Source: Mesorhizobium sp. B2-1-1 (lineage in GTDB: Bacteria > Pseudomonadota > Alphaproteobacteria > Rhizobiales > Rhizobiaceae). Taken from it: a DNA stretch of 64,000 nucleotides. Below the pieces are notes generated by a model. It was not told the origin of the DNA. It did not search any database and saw nothing but the letters and a program-made list of their open reading frames with translations. The DNA is taken from assembly GCF_006442975.2 (NCBI RefSeq), contig NZ_CP083954.1:930001-994000 (forward strand). Direction: 5' to 3'. This document shows positions 23,711 to 34,217 of the stretch, in pieces; positions within the stretch are counted from its first letter, which is position 1, and each line of letters starts with the position of its first letter. The position numbers were made by a program, and so were the translations under genes.

Positions 23711-24655
23711 CTATCGTTCTTCCCGTCGAAACGGCTTCAGCAGCGCCGACGGCGCCACCGCGTTGCGCGACATCACCGCCATGGCGACGATGGTGAAGAT
23801 GAAAGGCAGCATCAGGAACGCCTCGTAGGGAATATGCCCGAGACCGCTCGCCTGCATGCGCAACTGCAAGGCATCGACAAAGGCGAACAGCAACGCCGCT
23901 CCCGCCGAGCGCCACGGATCCCAGCGGCCGAACACGACCAGGGCGATCGCCACCCAGCCGCGCCCCGAGACGACGCCGAAGGTGAAGGCGTTGAACTGCG
24001 CCATCGACAGAAAGGCGCCGGCCAGCCCCATCAGCGCCCCGCCGAGAATGACCGCCTGGAAGCGGGTGACAATGACGCTGACGCCGGCGGAGTCGGCGGC
24101 GCGCGGGTTTTCGCCGACCATGCGCACCGACAGCCCCCATGGCGTGCGGTAGAGCACGAAGGCGGCGATCGGGATGGCCAGGATCGCCATGTAGACCAGC
24201 GCGAACTGGTTGAACACCGCCGGCCCAAGCACGGGAATCTCGGAGAGGACCGGGATCGGCAGCGTCTGAAAACCCTTGATGCTCGGCGGCACCGATTGCT
24301 GGCCGAAGATCAGCCGGTAGAGGAAATAGGCCAGACCCGACGCAAGCAGCGTCACGCCGATGCCGCAGACATGCTGGCTTAAGCCCAGCGCCACCGTGAA
24401 CAGCGCATGCAGCGCCCCCATCAGCATGCCGGTCAGCACCGCCGCCAGGACGCCCAGCCACAGGTTGCCGCTGAGGCTGGCGGCGGTGAAGCCGGCCATT
24501 GCCGACAACAGCATGATGCCTTCGATGCCGAGATTGAGCACGCCGGCGCGCTCGGAGAACATTTCGCCAAGCGTGGCGAAAGCCAAGGGCGTGGCGATGC
24601 GGATGATGGCGGCCAAGAAGCCGACCTGGAAGATCTGTTCGAACACCGCGCTCAT
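23711..24655 (-). CDS. ABC transporter permease (YufQ/NupQ type)
   Basis: 314 aa, about 8-10 hydrophobic spans, with family landmarks ERAGVLNLGIEGIMLLSAMA and VGENPRAADSAGVSVIVTRF. Permease of the BMP (basic membrane protein) class of nucleoside/purine importers. It overlaps the second permease by 4 bp. Confidence 0.9.
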   Translation of the reverse strand: MSAVFEQIFQVGFLAAIIRIATPLAFATLGEMFSERAGVLNLGIEGIMLLSAMAGFTAASLSGNLWLGVLAAVLTGMLMGALHALFTVALGLSQHVCGIGVTLLASGLAYFLYRLIFGQQSVPPSIKGFQTLPIPVLSEIPVLGPAVFNQFALVYMAILAIPIAAFVLYRTPWGLSVRMVGENPRAADSAGVSVIVTRFQAVILGGALMGLAGAFLSMAQFNAFTFGVVSGRGWVAIALVVFGRWDPWRSAGAALLFAFVDALQLRMQASGLGHIPYEAFLMLPFIFTIVAMAVMSRNAVAPSALLKPFRREER

Positions 24656-25707
24656 TGGGCGGCTCCGACGCGGCGGATGCGATAGGCGGTGAACAGCAGC
24701 GCCACCAGCATGGCAAGCAGTGCCGTGCCCTGGATGACATCGCTGAGGAAGGCCGGCACGCCGGTCGCGCGCGACATCGCCTCGGCGCCGGTCATCACGG
24801 CAGCCAGGAAGATTGCCGCCGGCACCACGCCGAGCGGGTTGAGCCGCGCCAGCATTGCAACGACGATGCCGGAATACCCGTAGCCCGGCGAGATGTCGCT
24901 CATCACCTGAAAATGCACGCCGCCAACCTCGCCGACGCCGGCGAGCCCGGCTAGCGCACCGGACAGCAACGCCGTCGAGAGCAGCACCCGCTGGACATTG
25001 ATGCCGCCATATCTGGCCGCTTCCGGATTTTCGCCGGTGACCCGGATCCGGAAGCCGAGCGTGGTGCGCGCGATCAGGAACCAGATCAGCGGTGCCGCGA
25101 TAAGCGCCACGATGACGCCGAGATGCAGCCGCGTGCCCTCGATCAGCACCGGAAAATTGGCCGAATCCTCAATCGGAGGCGAGATCGGATAGCCACTGAA
25201 ACTATCCTTCCATGGCCCTTCGATCAGCGCCATCAGCGCGTAATAGATGACCGAATTGAGCAGCAGCGAACTGACGACGTCGTCGACCTTGAATTTCACC
25301 CGCAGCGTTGCCGGCACGAGCGCGACGGCTGCACCGGCCGCGGCGCCTGCCACTGCCATCAAAAGCATGGCGAGCGGTCCCGGCATCGGGATCGCGCCGA
25401 CGAAGCAGCTCGCCACCGCGCCGGCAAGCAGTTGCCCTTCGGCGCCGATGTTCCAGAATTTGGCGCGGAAGGCGACAGCCACCGCCAGCCCGGTGAAGAT
25501 CATGGGCGCGGCGCGCACCAGCGTTTCGGTGATCGCATAGCTGTCGCCGAGCGAAGCCGTGAACATAACGCCGTAGGATTCGAGCACGCCGGCGCCGGCC
25601 AGCGCGATCAGGCCGCTGCACAGCACCAGCGCGGCACCGATCGCCAGCAGCGGCAATGCGAGGTTGAACCAGGCTGGCGTCGAGCTGCGGACTTCGAGGC
25701 GGAACAT
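24652..25707 (-). CDS. ABC transporter permease (YufP/NupP type)
   Basis: 351 aa. FRAKFWNIGAEGQLLAGAVA and GENPEAARYGGINVQRVLLS identify it as the partner permease of the BMP-class system; these two permeases form a heterodimer. It overlaps the ATPase stop by 1 bp and the downstream permease by 4 bp, so the three are one translational unit. Confidence 0.9.
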   Translation of the reverse strand: MFRLEVRSSTPAWFNLALPLLAIGAALVLCSGLIALAGAGVLESYGVMFTASLGDSYAITETLVRAAPMIFTGLAVAVAFRAKFWNIGAEGQLLAGAVASCFVGAIPMPGPLAMLLMAVAGAAAGAAVALVPATLRVKFKVDDVVSSLLLNSVIYYALMALIEGPWKDSFSGYPISPPIEDSANFPVLIEGTRLHLGVIVALIAAPLIWFLIARTTLGFRIRVTGENPEAARYGGINVQRVLLSTALLSGALAGLAGVGEVGGVHFQVMSDISPGYGYSGIVVAMLARLNPLGVVPAAIFLAAVMTGAEAMSRATGVPAFLSDVIQGTALLAMLVALLFTAYRIRRVGAAQ

Positions 25708-27218
25708 CAGCTATGGCCCTCCGCCCCGGTCATCAGCAGCCCCAGCCGTGCGATCGTCGCCTCGGCGCTGGGAAGCGTGCCGGCGATGCGGCCCTCATAC
25801 ATCACCGCGATGCGGTCGCAGAGCACGAGCAACTCTTCCAGATCCTCGCCGATGACGATGATGCCGCAGCCCTTGGCGCGCATGTGGAGGAATTTTTCAT
25901 GGATGAAGCGGGCGGCTCCGATGTCGAGGCCGCGCGTCGGCTGCGAGACGATGAGCACCTTCGGATCGAAGGCGAGCTCGCGCGCCAAAAGCGCCTTCTG
26001 CAGATTGCCGCCGGACAGGGCGCCGGCGCGCGTCATCGGCCCGGGGCATCTGATATCATAGGCCTTGATCTGCGCCTCGGCGAAGGCGCGGATTGCATCC
26101 AGCTTGAGCAGGCCCTTGCTGCTGAAAGCGGCGGTGCCGATGCGCGGCAGCACCATGGAATCGGCGAGCGGCAAATTGGTGACCAGTCCCGTCGTCATGC
26201 GGTCTTCCGGGATGCGGCCAAGGCCCAGCGCCTGCACCTCGCGCGGCGAGAAGCGAGACACTTTCTGTCCCGCAATCGTCATCCGACCGGCATCGGGGGC
26301 GCGTACGCCCGAGATCACCTCCGCCAGTGCCCGCTGGCCATTGCCGGAGACACCGGCAATGCCGAGGATCTCGCCGGCGCGCACGGAAAGCGACACATCG
26401 CGCAGCGCCGTGCCCGAATGGCTCGAGGTGGAAATGCCGTCGAGAGTGAGCACCGCTGCCCCCGGTGTCGACGGCCCCTTGGCCGGCGGCACGATCTCGT
26501 GGCCGCACATCAGTCGCGCCATTTCCGCCGACGTGGTGTTGGCCGGATCGTCGACGCGGCCGGCGACGCGGCCATGCCGCAGCACCGTGCAGCGATGGGT
26601 GAGCGCGCGCACCTCGTTGAGCTTGTGCGAGATGAAGATGATGCCCAGACCCTGCGCCGCCATCGACCGCAAGGCCGAAAACAGACCGTCGACTTCGCTC
26701 GGCGCCAGCACCGCGGTCGGCTCGTCGAGAATCAGCAGTTTTGCGCCGCGAAACAGCGCCTTGACGATCTCGAGACGTTGCTGCTCTCCGACAGACAGCG
26801 CCGAGACCGGCAGGCTGGGATCGAGTGTCAGCCCGTGCTGGCGGCTGATTTCGGCCAACCGCGCCAGTCCGCCGGACCGGTCGATCCGCCCGGACTTGCC
26901 TGGTATGCCGATAAGCAGGTTTTCCAGCACCGTAAGCCGTGGCGCCAGGTGAAAATGCTGGTGCACCATGCCGATGCCCGCGGCCAGTGCATCGGCCGAA
27001 CTGGTGATCCGCACCTTCCGGCCCTGGATGAGGATCTCGCCGGCGTCGGGCGCATAGGCGCCGAACAGCACGTTCATCAGCGTCGTCTTGCCGGCACCGT
27101 TCTCGCCCAGCAAGCCGAGGATCTCGCCGGGCGCCACGCTGAGGTCGACGGCTTCGTTCGCCTTGACGGCGCCGAAACTCTTGGTGATGCCGTGCATTTC
27201 GATGAGCGGGGCGGGCAA
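25707..27218 (-). CDS. ABC transporter ATP-binding protein, duplicated (YufO/NupO type)
   Basis: 503 aa with two ABC domains. First: GENGAGKTT, LSVGEQQRLEIVKAL, LLILDEPTAVLAP. Second is degenerate: Walker A GVSGNGQRA lacks the usual GKT, while LSGGNLQKALLARE and LIVSQPTRGLD are kept, the normal pattern in this class. TTG start at 27218 with AGGAG 6 nt upstream; ATG at 27197 is possible. It energises uptake of a nucleoside or purine-like ligand. Confidence 0.9.
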   Translation of the reverse strand: MPAPLIEMHGITKSFGAVKANEAVDLSVAPGEILGLLGENGAGKTTLMNVLFGAYAPDAGEILIQGRKVRITSSADALAAGIGMVHQHFHLAPRLTVLENLLIGIPGKSGRIDRSGGLARLAEISRQHGLTLDPSLPVSALSVGEQQRLEIVKALFRGAKLLILDEPTAVLAPSEVDGLFSALRSMAAQGLGIIFISHKLNEVRALTHRCTVLRHGRVAGRVDDPANTTSAEMARLMCGHEIVPPAKGPSTPGAAVLTLDGISTSSHSGTALRDVSLSVRAGEILGIAGVSGNGQRALAEVISGVRAPDAGRMTIAGQKVSRFSPREVQALGLGRIPEDRMTTGLVTNLPLADSMVLPRIGTAAFSSKGLLKLDAIRAFAEAQIKAYDIRCPGPMTRAGALSGGNLQKALLARELAFDPKVLIVSQPTRGLDIGAARFIHEKFLHMRAKGCGIIVIGEDLEELLVLCDRIAVMYEGRIAGTLPSAEATIARLGLLMTGAEGHS

Positions 27219-27247
27219 GGGCGCTCCTGCGGAGATGGCTCTACTTC

Positions 27248-27377
27248 ACCCTCCCCCTTGTGGGGAGGGTCGGTTTGCGATCGCAGCGAAGCGAAGATCG
27301 TAAGACGGGGGGTGCGGCGCCGAAGACCCCACCCCGCTCCGCTTCGCGGATCGACCCTCCCCACTAGGGGGAGGGTA
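27248..27377. repeat. MITE-like inverted-repeat element
   Basis: About 130 bp with 25-bp terminal inverted repeats (ACCCTCCCCCTTGTGGGGAG at the left; its near complement at 27352-27376), each end itself palindromic. The inner part also has GATCGCAGCGAAGCG / CGCTTCGCGGATCG symmetry. It has no gene and sits inside the importer operon, between the binding-protein stop and the ATPase start. The sequence is of a type common in rhizobial intergenic regions. Confidence 0.7.
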
Positions 27378-27383
27378 AGGAAC

Positions 27384-28415
27384 TCAATCCGAAACCGGTG
27401 TGTTCTCGTCCACGTCGACGCGGAAATTGCCTTCAAGGATTTCGGCCTTCTTCTTCTCGACCATGTCCTTGACCTCGGCCGGCAGCGTCTTGTCAAACTT
27501 ATGGTAGGGCGCCAGGTGAGAACCGCCCTTGGCCATGCGCGAGAAATCGCCATAGTCCTGCGCCGTGAAGACGCCGGCCTTGACCAGTTTTATGGCTTGT
27601 TCGACGGTGGGATACATATCCCAGACCGGGCCGGTAATGACGGTGTCGGGGCCAAGGCTCGACTGGTCGGACATATTGGAGATGGCGTAGATCTTTTTCT
27701 CCACCGCCGCTTCGATGACACCGAAGCGCTCGGCATAGATGACGTCGACGCCGGCGTCGATCTGAGCCACGGCCGCCTCCTTGGCCTTGGGAGGATCAAA
27801 GAAGGAACCGATGAAGGCGACCTTCTTCTTGATGTTCGGATTGACCTCCTTGGCGCCGGCGAAGAAGGCGTTGACCAGCCGGTTCACTTCCGGAATGCCC
27901 ATCGCCGCGACGGCGCCGACCGTGCCCGACTTCGACATCTTGCCGGCGATCATGCCGGAGAGATAGGCGGGCTCGTGGATCCAATTGTCGAAGACGCCGA
28001 AATTGGGCTCCGCCGGCCCGGCGCCGGAGCCGAACAGAAAAGCAGTCTTCGGGAACTGCTTGGCGGTACGGCGCGATTCACGCTCGGCGGCGAAGGCATC
28101 GCCCAGCACCAGTTCATAGCCGCCCTGTGCATATTCGCGCATGACGCGGCTGAAGTCGGCGGTCTGCACCTTCTCCGACCATTTATACTCGATGCCGAGT
28201 TCCTTCTCGGCCTTCTGCAAAGCGACATGGATCTGATTGTCCCACGGCTCCTCGATGGGCGTGGCGAAGATCGCCGCTACTTTCAGCTTCTTGTCCTTGG
28301 CGAAGGCGGCGCCCGGCAGCATCGCCGCGGCCAGGCCAAGCGCGCCCAGCTCAAGCACGTCGCGCCGCGAAAGGCCTTCGCGCGTTGAATGAGATTTGTT
28401 CTTCCGGTTTTCCAT
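27384..28415 (-). CDS. BMP-family ABC transporter substrate-binding protein
   Basis: 343 aa. Twin-arginine-type signal peptide (LSRRDVLELGALGLAAAMLP, cleavage at AFA-KD). The mature part is of the Med/PnrA-like class: KVAAIFATPIEEPWDNQIHV, YELVLGDAFAAERESRRTAK and FGVFDNWIHEPAYLSGMIAG. It is the first gene of the leftward importer operon, separated from the ATPase by the MITE-like repeat. Ligand probably a nucleoside or purine. Confidence 0.9.
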   Translation of the reverse strand: MENRKNKSHSTREGLSRRDVLELGALGLAAAMLPGAAFAKDKKLKVAAIFATPIEEPWDNQIHVALQKAEKELGIEYKWSEKVQTADFSRVMREYAQGGYELVLGDAFAAERESRRTAKQFPKTAFLFGSGAGPAEPNFGVFDNWIHEPAYLSGMIAGKMSKSGTVGAVAAMGIPEVNRLVNAFFAGAKEVNPNIKKKVAFIGSFFDPPKAKEAAVAQIDAGVDVIYAERFGVIEAAVEKKIYAISNMSDQSSLGPDTVITGPVWDMYPTVEQAIKLVKAGVFTAQDYGDFSRMAKGGSHLAPYHKFDKTLPAEVKDMVEKKKAEILEGNFRVDVDENTPVSD

Positions 28416-28565
28416 TGCAGTCCCCTCTGTTCGACAGCCGTGTCGAGCCGGCCGTTCTAAAAATCAGACGAGGAACTATGGAACGGGTCCGGACTTTTGT
28501 CCACATGGTCAAATTTGGCAGATCGATCATATCCACTCTCCTGGACTAGCCGGGAGAGCGGTTGT

Positions 28566-29771
<1,206 letters not shown>

Positions 29772-29969
29772 GTCAGTCAGCTCTCCCGTTTCCCTTATGC
29801 GCCGCCTTGGTGCGACGCGTGCAGGTCGCGCAATGTCGTAGCTCGGTTCGCTTGGCGCCGGCATTTCGTCAAGCGCCCGCGCGAACTTAACCACCCAGCC
29901 ACAGCTCTCCTGCCCTGCTGGCGAATCACGCTTGGATGCAGCGCCACGATCAGCCGGTTGGCCGCGAGC

Positions 29970-31268
29970 TCAATGCTTCATCCGATCCCTCATCGCATAC
30001 CACAGCATTCCCAGCACATAGAGCGGCCCGCGCAGCGCCGTGCCTCCGGGGAAGGGCATCGGGGTCAGCGTCGAGAACAGGTCCAGCCGCGAGGCGTCGC
30101 CGGTGATGGCTTCGGCGAGCAGCTTGCCCGACAGCGTCGACAGGATGACGCCCTTGCCGGAATAGCCGTGCGCGTAATAGACCTCGCCATAGTGCCCGAC
30201 ATGCGGCAGTCGCGACGTCGTCACCGACACCAGCCCCCCCCAGGCATGGTCGATCCGGCAGCCCTTGAACTGCGGGAAGGTGCCTTCTATGTGCGGCCGC
30301 ACGAAACCGGCAATATCGGCCGGCGGCGACGGCGTGTAGCGCTCGCCGCCGCCGAACAGCAGGCGACCGTCGGCCGACATGCGGTAATAGTTGACGACGA
30401 AGCGCGTGTCCGACACCGCGACATTGGCAGGAATGACGTTGCGGGAGCCCTCCAGCGGCTCGGTGGCGACGATGTAGTTGCCGACCGGCATGATGCGGCT
30501 GTTGACGCGCGGCTCCAGCCCATTGAGCAGCGCGTCGCCAGCCAGCACGACATGCTTTGCGCGCACCGATCCTTTTGACGTCGAGACCCGGATCGAAGGC
30601 TCGCGCTCAAGCCGCACGGCCACCGAATTCTCGTGGATGACGACGCCGGCCGCGCTTGCAGCGCGGGCAAGCCCGAGCGTGTAATTCAAGGGATGCATGT
30701 GGCCGCCGAGCGGCTCGTACATCGCGCCGTGATAGGGCGTGTCGACCTTGGCCCGGGCCCGCGCCGCCGACAGGATCTCGACGTCGCGGAATTTCATCAC
30801 GCTCTCTAGGCATTTCGCCTCTTCCTCCAAATCCCTGAGATCGGAGCCGTTGACCGCGCCGACCAGATGGCCGGTCAGCCTGAGATCGCAGTCGATCGTA
30901 TGGCGCTCGATAATGTCGAGCACCAGGCCGCGCGCCTCGAAGGCGAGATCGAACAGCGCCTTTGCCCGTTCAGGCCCATAAAGCTTGACCAGGCCCTTGG
31001 CGCCCTTGCGCAGGCCGGGGATCATCTGGCCGCCATTGCGGCCCGAAGCGCCCCAGCCAATCTTGCCGCCTTCCAGCAGCACCACCTTCAAGCCGCGTTC
31101 GGCGGCGTGAAGAGCGGCCGACAGACCGGTGCAGCCGCCGCCGACGACCACCAGGTCGGCCTCGACATCGCCGATAAGTGCCGGATGGTCCGGCGCCGGA
31201 TTGGCGGTGGCGACATAGTAGGACTTGCCGATGTCGAGACCGGAATTGAAACCCGTTGAAGATGCCAT
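29970..31268 (-). CDS. puuB: FAD-dependent oxidoreductase, gamma-glutamylputrescine oxidase type
   Basis: 432 aa, ATG at 31268 with AAGGTG 7 nt upstream, 2 nt after the stop of the glutamine-synthetase-like gene. DAO-family features: VVVGGGCTGLSAALHAAERG (dinucleotide binding), EGGKIGWGASGRNGGQMIPG, and C-terminal YYAHGYSGKGVILSTLSGKL. Coupling to a PuuA-like gene and proximity to a putrescine importer support oxidation of gamma-glutamylputrescine; other N-acyl amines are possible. Confidence 0.78.
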   Translation of the reverse strand: MASSTGFNSGLDIGKSYYVATANPAPDHPALIGDVEADLVVVGGGCTGLSAALHAAERGLKVVLLEGGKIGWGASGRNGGQMIPGLRKGAKGLVKLYGPERAKALFDLAFEARGLVLDIIERHTIDCDLRLTGHLVGAVNGSDLRDLEEEAKCLESVMKFRDVEILSAARARAKVDTPYHGAMYEPLGGHMHPLNYTLGLARAASAAGVVIHENSVAVRLEREPSIRVSTSKGSVRAKHVVLAGDALLNGLEPRVNSRIMPVGNYIVATEPLEGSRNVIPANVAVSDTRFVVNYYRMSADGRLLFGGGERYTPSPPADIAGFVRPHIEGTFPQFKGCRIDHAWGGLVSVTTSRLPHVGHYGEVYYAHGYSGKGVILSTLSGKLLAEAITGDASRLDLFSTLTPMPFPGGTALRGPLYVLGMLWYAMRDRMKH

Positions 31269-31270
31269 GA

Positions 31271-32644
31271 TCACACCTTCAGCAGCAGGTGGTCGCGTTC
31301 CCAGCTCGTCACCACGCTCTGGAACAGGTCGAGCTCGACGCTTTTCACGCGCAGATAGGTCTGGAAGAAGTCCTCGCCGAGCAGTTTGCGCACCGGTTCA
31401 CAGGCCTCGAAACGATCCAGCGCCTCCTCCATCGTTTTCGGCAGCGTGCTCTTGATCTTGTAGGCATTTCCGGATGCTTCCGCCGAGCGCGCCAGCTTCT
31501 GTTCGACGCCCAGATAGCCCGCCAGAAGCGAGCCGGCGATCGCCAGATACGGATTGCAATCGGCACCCGGCAGCCGGTTCTCCACCCGCCGCGCGGCGCG
31601 CCCGCCGGCCGGCACGCGCAGGCCGCAGGAACGGTTGTCATGCGACCATTCGATGTTGGCCGGCGCGCTGTGGTTTGGTCTAACGCGTCGGAACGAATTC
31701 ACGTTGGGCGCGAACAGCGGCATGATTTCGGGAATGTATTTTTGCAGGCCGCCGATGAAATAACCGAACATCGCGGTATCGGCATCATCGCTGCCGGCAA
31801 ACAACGTGTTGCCGGCCTCGTCGATGACTGACATGTGCAGATGCATCGAGCTGCCGGCCTGTGCGGCGATCGGCTTGGCCATGAAGGTCGCATACATGCC
31901 GTCTTGCTGGGCGGCCTGGCGCGTCAGCCGTTTGAACAGCAGCACCTTGTCGGCCAGCGGCAGCGCGTCGCCATGCAGGAAGTTGATCTCCAACTGCCCC
32001 GGTCCCGATTCATGAATCAGCGTATCGAGCGGCAGTCCGGCCGCCTCCGCATAGTCATAGACGCGCCGGACCACCGGTTCATATTCCTCGAGCGCCGCCA
32101 TGTCATAGGGATGCTGCACGGCCTCGGCGCGGCCATTGCCGCCGGTCGGCGCGGTCAGCGGCTTGTCGGGATCGGGATTGGGCGCGGTCAGGTAGAATTC
32201 GAGCTCCGGCGCCACTACCGCCCGCCAGCCGCGCTGCCGGTAGAGATCGAGCACGGCGCGCAGAACATGGCGCGGCGAGGCCATCCATGGCCGGCCGTCC
32301 ATGTGGAAGGCGTCGGCGAAGACGTAGGCCTTGCCAGCGCCGGCGCCCGGCGCCAGGCAAAGCGTCGAGACATCGGGCACCATGCGCATGTCGGGGTCCG
32401 AATACGCAAAACCCTCGTCGATGGAACCGGAATAGCGCCCGTCTATGCTGACCAGGAAGGCGCTGCTCGGCAGATAAAGCGCGCGGTCTTCCAGCGCCGT
32501 GAGGAATTTTGCCGTCGGCAGCGCCTTGCCGCGCAGCACGCCGTTCATGTCGGGCACCAGGCATTCGACCTCGTTGATGCCGTGCTGCGCCAACCATGCC
32601 TTGGGATCGCTGAAGGGCGCGGTATTCGTGTTCTTCTCAAGCAT
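31271..32644 (-). CDS. puuA: Glutamine-synthetase-family ligase, gamma-glutamylputrescine synthetase type
   Basis: 457 aa, start at the ATG at 32644 (MLEKNTNTAPFSDPKAWLAQ); a TTG at 32653 is in frame. GS-fold landmarks: APELEFYLTAP, ESGPGQLEINFLHGDAL, MAKPIAAQAGSSMHLHMSVI and NRLPGADCNPYLAIAGSLLA. This class ligates glutamate to putrescine or other amines. It lacks the adenylylation-site region of GlnA. Translationally linked to the PuuB-like gene. Confidence 0.8.
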   Translation of the reverse strand: MLEKNTNTAPFSDPKAWLAQHGINEVECLVPDMNGVLRGKALPTAKFLTALEDRALYLPSSAFLVSIDGRYSGSIDEGFAYSDPDMRMVPDVSTLCLAPGAGAGKAYVFADAFHMDGRPWMASPRHVLRAVLDLYRQRGWRAVVAPELEFYLTAPNPDPDKPLTAPTGGNGRAEAVQHPYDMAALEEYEPVVRRVYDYAEAAGLPLDTLIHESGPGQLEINFLHGDALPLADKVLLFKRLTRQAAQQDGMYATFMAKPIAAQAGSSMHLHMSVIDEAGNTLFAGSDDADTAMFGYFIGGLQKYIPEIMPLFAPNVNSFRRVRPNHSAPANIEWSHDNRSCGLRVPAGGRAARRVENRLPGADCNPYLAIAGSLLAGYLGVEQKLARSAEASGNAYKIKSTLPKTMEEALDRFEACEPVRKLLGEDFFQTYLRVKSVELDLFQSVVTSWERDHLLLKV

Positions 32645-32698
32645 TTCGTTCAAGTCCGTATCAGAGAGAGTATGGCTTGCGCGGCCACGTTCTGGGTG

Positions 32699-33205
32699 TC
32701 AGCGCCATCTGGCTGCATTTCCCTTGAGGCGGGCGCGCATGGCGTGGTCGGCCAGCAGGCCGGGAATGGCTCTCTCCAATCCTCCTTCGGTCCAGCCGTC
32801 ACGGCCGATATGATCGCCGGTGCCGGTCTCTTCGGCGCGAGGTGCATTGTCGTGGCCGTCCCGGCAGTAGGGCATGATCAGCGACGCCACACAGAAGCGC
32901 AGCGCCTCGCAAAAGCCGGTGTTGCCGCCGTGGTGGATGAACAAATCCAACTTCGCCACCGCCGAGGACTGCGGAAACCAGGCGCCGAGATAGACATTGT
33001 CGGGCACCGCTCGGTAAGCGTCGCGCAGGCCGCCGACATTGACGATGAAGCGCGCCGGCAGCTTGTCGGCAAAGACGCCGGAAAGGCCGGCATGGAAGAT
33101 GAAGGCGGGGCCCCGCACGGCCCGCGCGATGCCGACGCAACTCAGCGCCGCGCCGAAGCCTGCTTCGGGGAACAGCGCGATGGTCGGGCTGGCTTTACGC
33201 GTCAA
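32699..33205 (-). pseudogene. Glycosyltransferase family 1 remnant (internal deletion)
   Basis: 168 codons. The N-terminal piece (PTIALFPEAGFGAALSCVGI) matches the start of a UGT/YjiC-like glycosyltransferase and is fused in frame to the C-terminal nucleotide-sugar site (NVYLGAWFPQSSAVAKLDLF, IHHGGNTGFCEAL, MPYCRDGHDNA). Family members are about 400-430 aa, so some 250 residues are missing between the two parts and the acceptor domain is gone. It is probably non-functional. Confidence 0.75.
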
Positions 33206-33521
33206 TTATTCCTCTTCATTCCGGCCGGCTGATCATGCCGAACGGCGCGGGAGCGCCGCGGCCGGCCGCTTGCGGTCGCAGTTTGCGAGAGCCGCAGATG
33301 GACGCGAAGCAGATCGGCAGTAACCTAATACTGCCGGCTTTCGAGCTGGTCGAGTGCTTTCAGACGTTCGCGCAGCGATTGCCGCAGCCGAAAGACATTG
33401 GCGGCCACCGGTATAGATGTCGACAGCCGCCGCAGCTTAAGGTGATCGGACAACGCATCGGCCACGAAGCGATTGGCCGCAAACACGTGTGAGGCCGGCT
33501 GCCCCGTTGTCGCTGGCGATG
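33206..33521. other. Non-coding / degenerate stretch
   Basis: No confident gene. A minus-strand reading from 33588 to 33325 ends RLRQSLRERLKALDQLESRQ and could be a remnant, but has no ribosome site and overlaps the next gene. Near 33243-33270 there are GC-rich palindromes (GGCGC-GGGA-GCGCC and GCGGCCGGCCGC). Confidence 0.4.
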
Positions 33522-34217
33522 CTACGGCGTCGGTTGCATGGCAGCGGCCGTCTCGTCGATCTTGCCGGCAAGGACGCCTTGGGCCCAAGCGGTGACCTCG
33601 GCGTCGACGGGCTTGTTGGCCATATCGGTCAACGCCGCGTCGAGTGCGGCCGGGTCGGTGCCGACCGCCGCCGCGTCGACCACTTCCTGCTGGGCGTCGA
33701 TCTGGTCCTGCAGAGCTGATATCTGTCCAGGCAGGGCCGCCTGCTCCTCGGGGGTCATGGCGGCGATCTGGTCCGGCGTCAGAGATGTCAGTGCGTCCAG
33801 CTGTGAATTCAGGGCATCCAGCTGGGTTTGTGCGACCTTGGCTTTTGCCGACTGCGTCACGAAGACCTGAAGCGCAGCGAATTTCTTGCTCTTGGAATTC
33901 ATATAGGCGTTGACGTTGCGCTGCAGCGAGTTCAGCCGGCCGAGCTTGGCGTGGAGGTTCTTTTCCTTGGGCAGGGACGAAACCTTTGTCTTCGTATCGA
34001 CCGTGATCGTTGCGTCCCTTGTCGCCTTGGCTACCTGCCCGCGGGCCGACGAGGACTTGCCGTGCGCAGCGCCGCTGTTGCCGTGGGCGCCACCATTGCC
34101 ATTGCCGCCGCTGTGACCACCGCCATTGCCTCCGCCGTGTCCATTGCCGGCCAGTGCCGGAGACGCCAGAAGCGCCAATGCGGCTAGCGCCGCCAACGCA
34201 GTTTTCCAGTTTGTCAT
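33522..34217 (-). CDS. Secreted Gly/Asn/His-rich coiled-coil protein
   Basis: 231 aa. Sec signal peptide (MTNWKTALAALAALALLASP, cleavage at ALA-GN). A low-complexity domain of Gly, Asn and His follows (about residues 24-55: GNGHGGGNGGGHSGGNGNGG), then a helical coiled-coil region (about 85-190) with KTQ/DALNSQLDALTSL heptad-like repeats. The family is not known to me. The His-rich part could bind metal; surface or periplasmic location is inferred from the signal. Confidence 0.65.
   Translation of the reverse strand: MTNWKTALAALAALALLASPALAGNGHGGGNGGGHSGGNGNGGAHGNSGAAHGKSSSARGQVAKATRDATITVDTKTKVSSLPKEKNLHAKLGRLNSLQRNVNAYMNSKSKKFAALQVFVTQSAKAKVAQTQLDALNSQLDALTSLTPDQIAAMTPEEQAALPGQISALQDQIDAQQEVVDAAAVGTDPAALDAALTDMANKPVDAEVTAWAQGVLAGKIDETAAAMQPTP

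Noticed and set aside
27248..27377. Rho-independent terminator for the BMP binding-protein gene
   Set aside because: Although it folds into hairpins there is no T-run and it has the full inverted-repeat structure of a dispersed element.
25713..28388. Long plus-strand open frame (about 890 codons) across the BMP importer genes
   Set aside because: It is antisense to genes with clear ABC motifs on the minus strand; its His/Arg/Asp-rich composition is typical of the mirror frame in high-GC DNA.
33325..33588. Minus-strand open frame of 87 codons
   Set aside because: Overlaps the end of the secreted-protein gene and has no ribosome site; at most a remnant.
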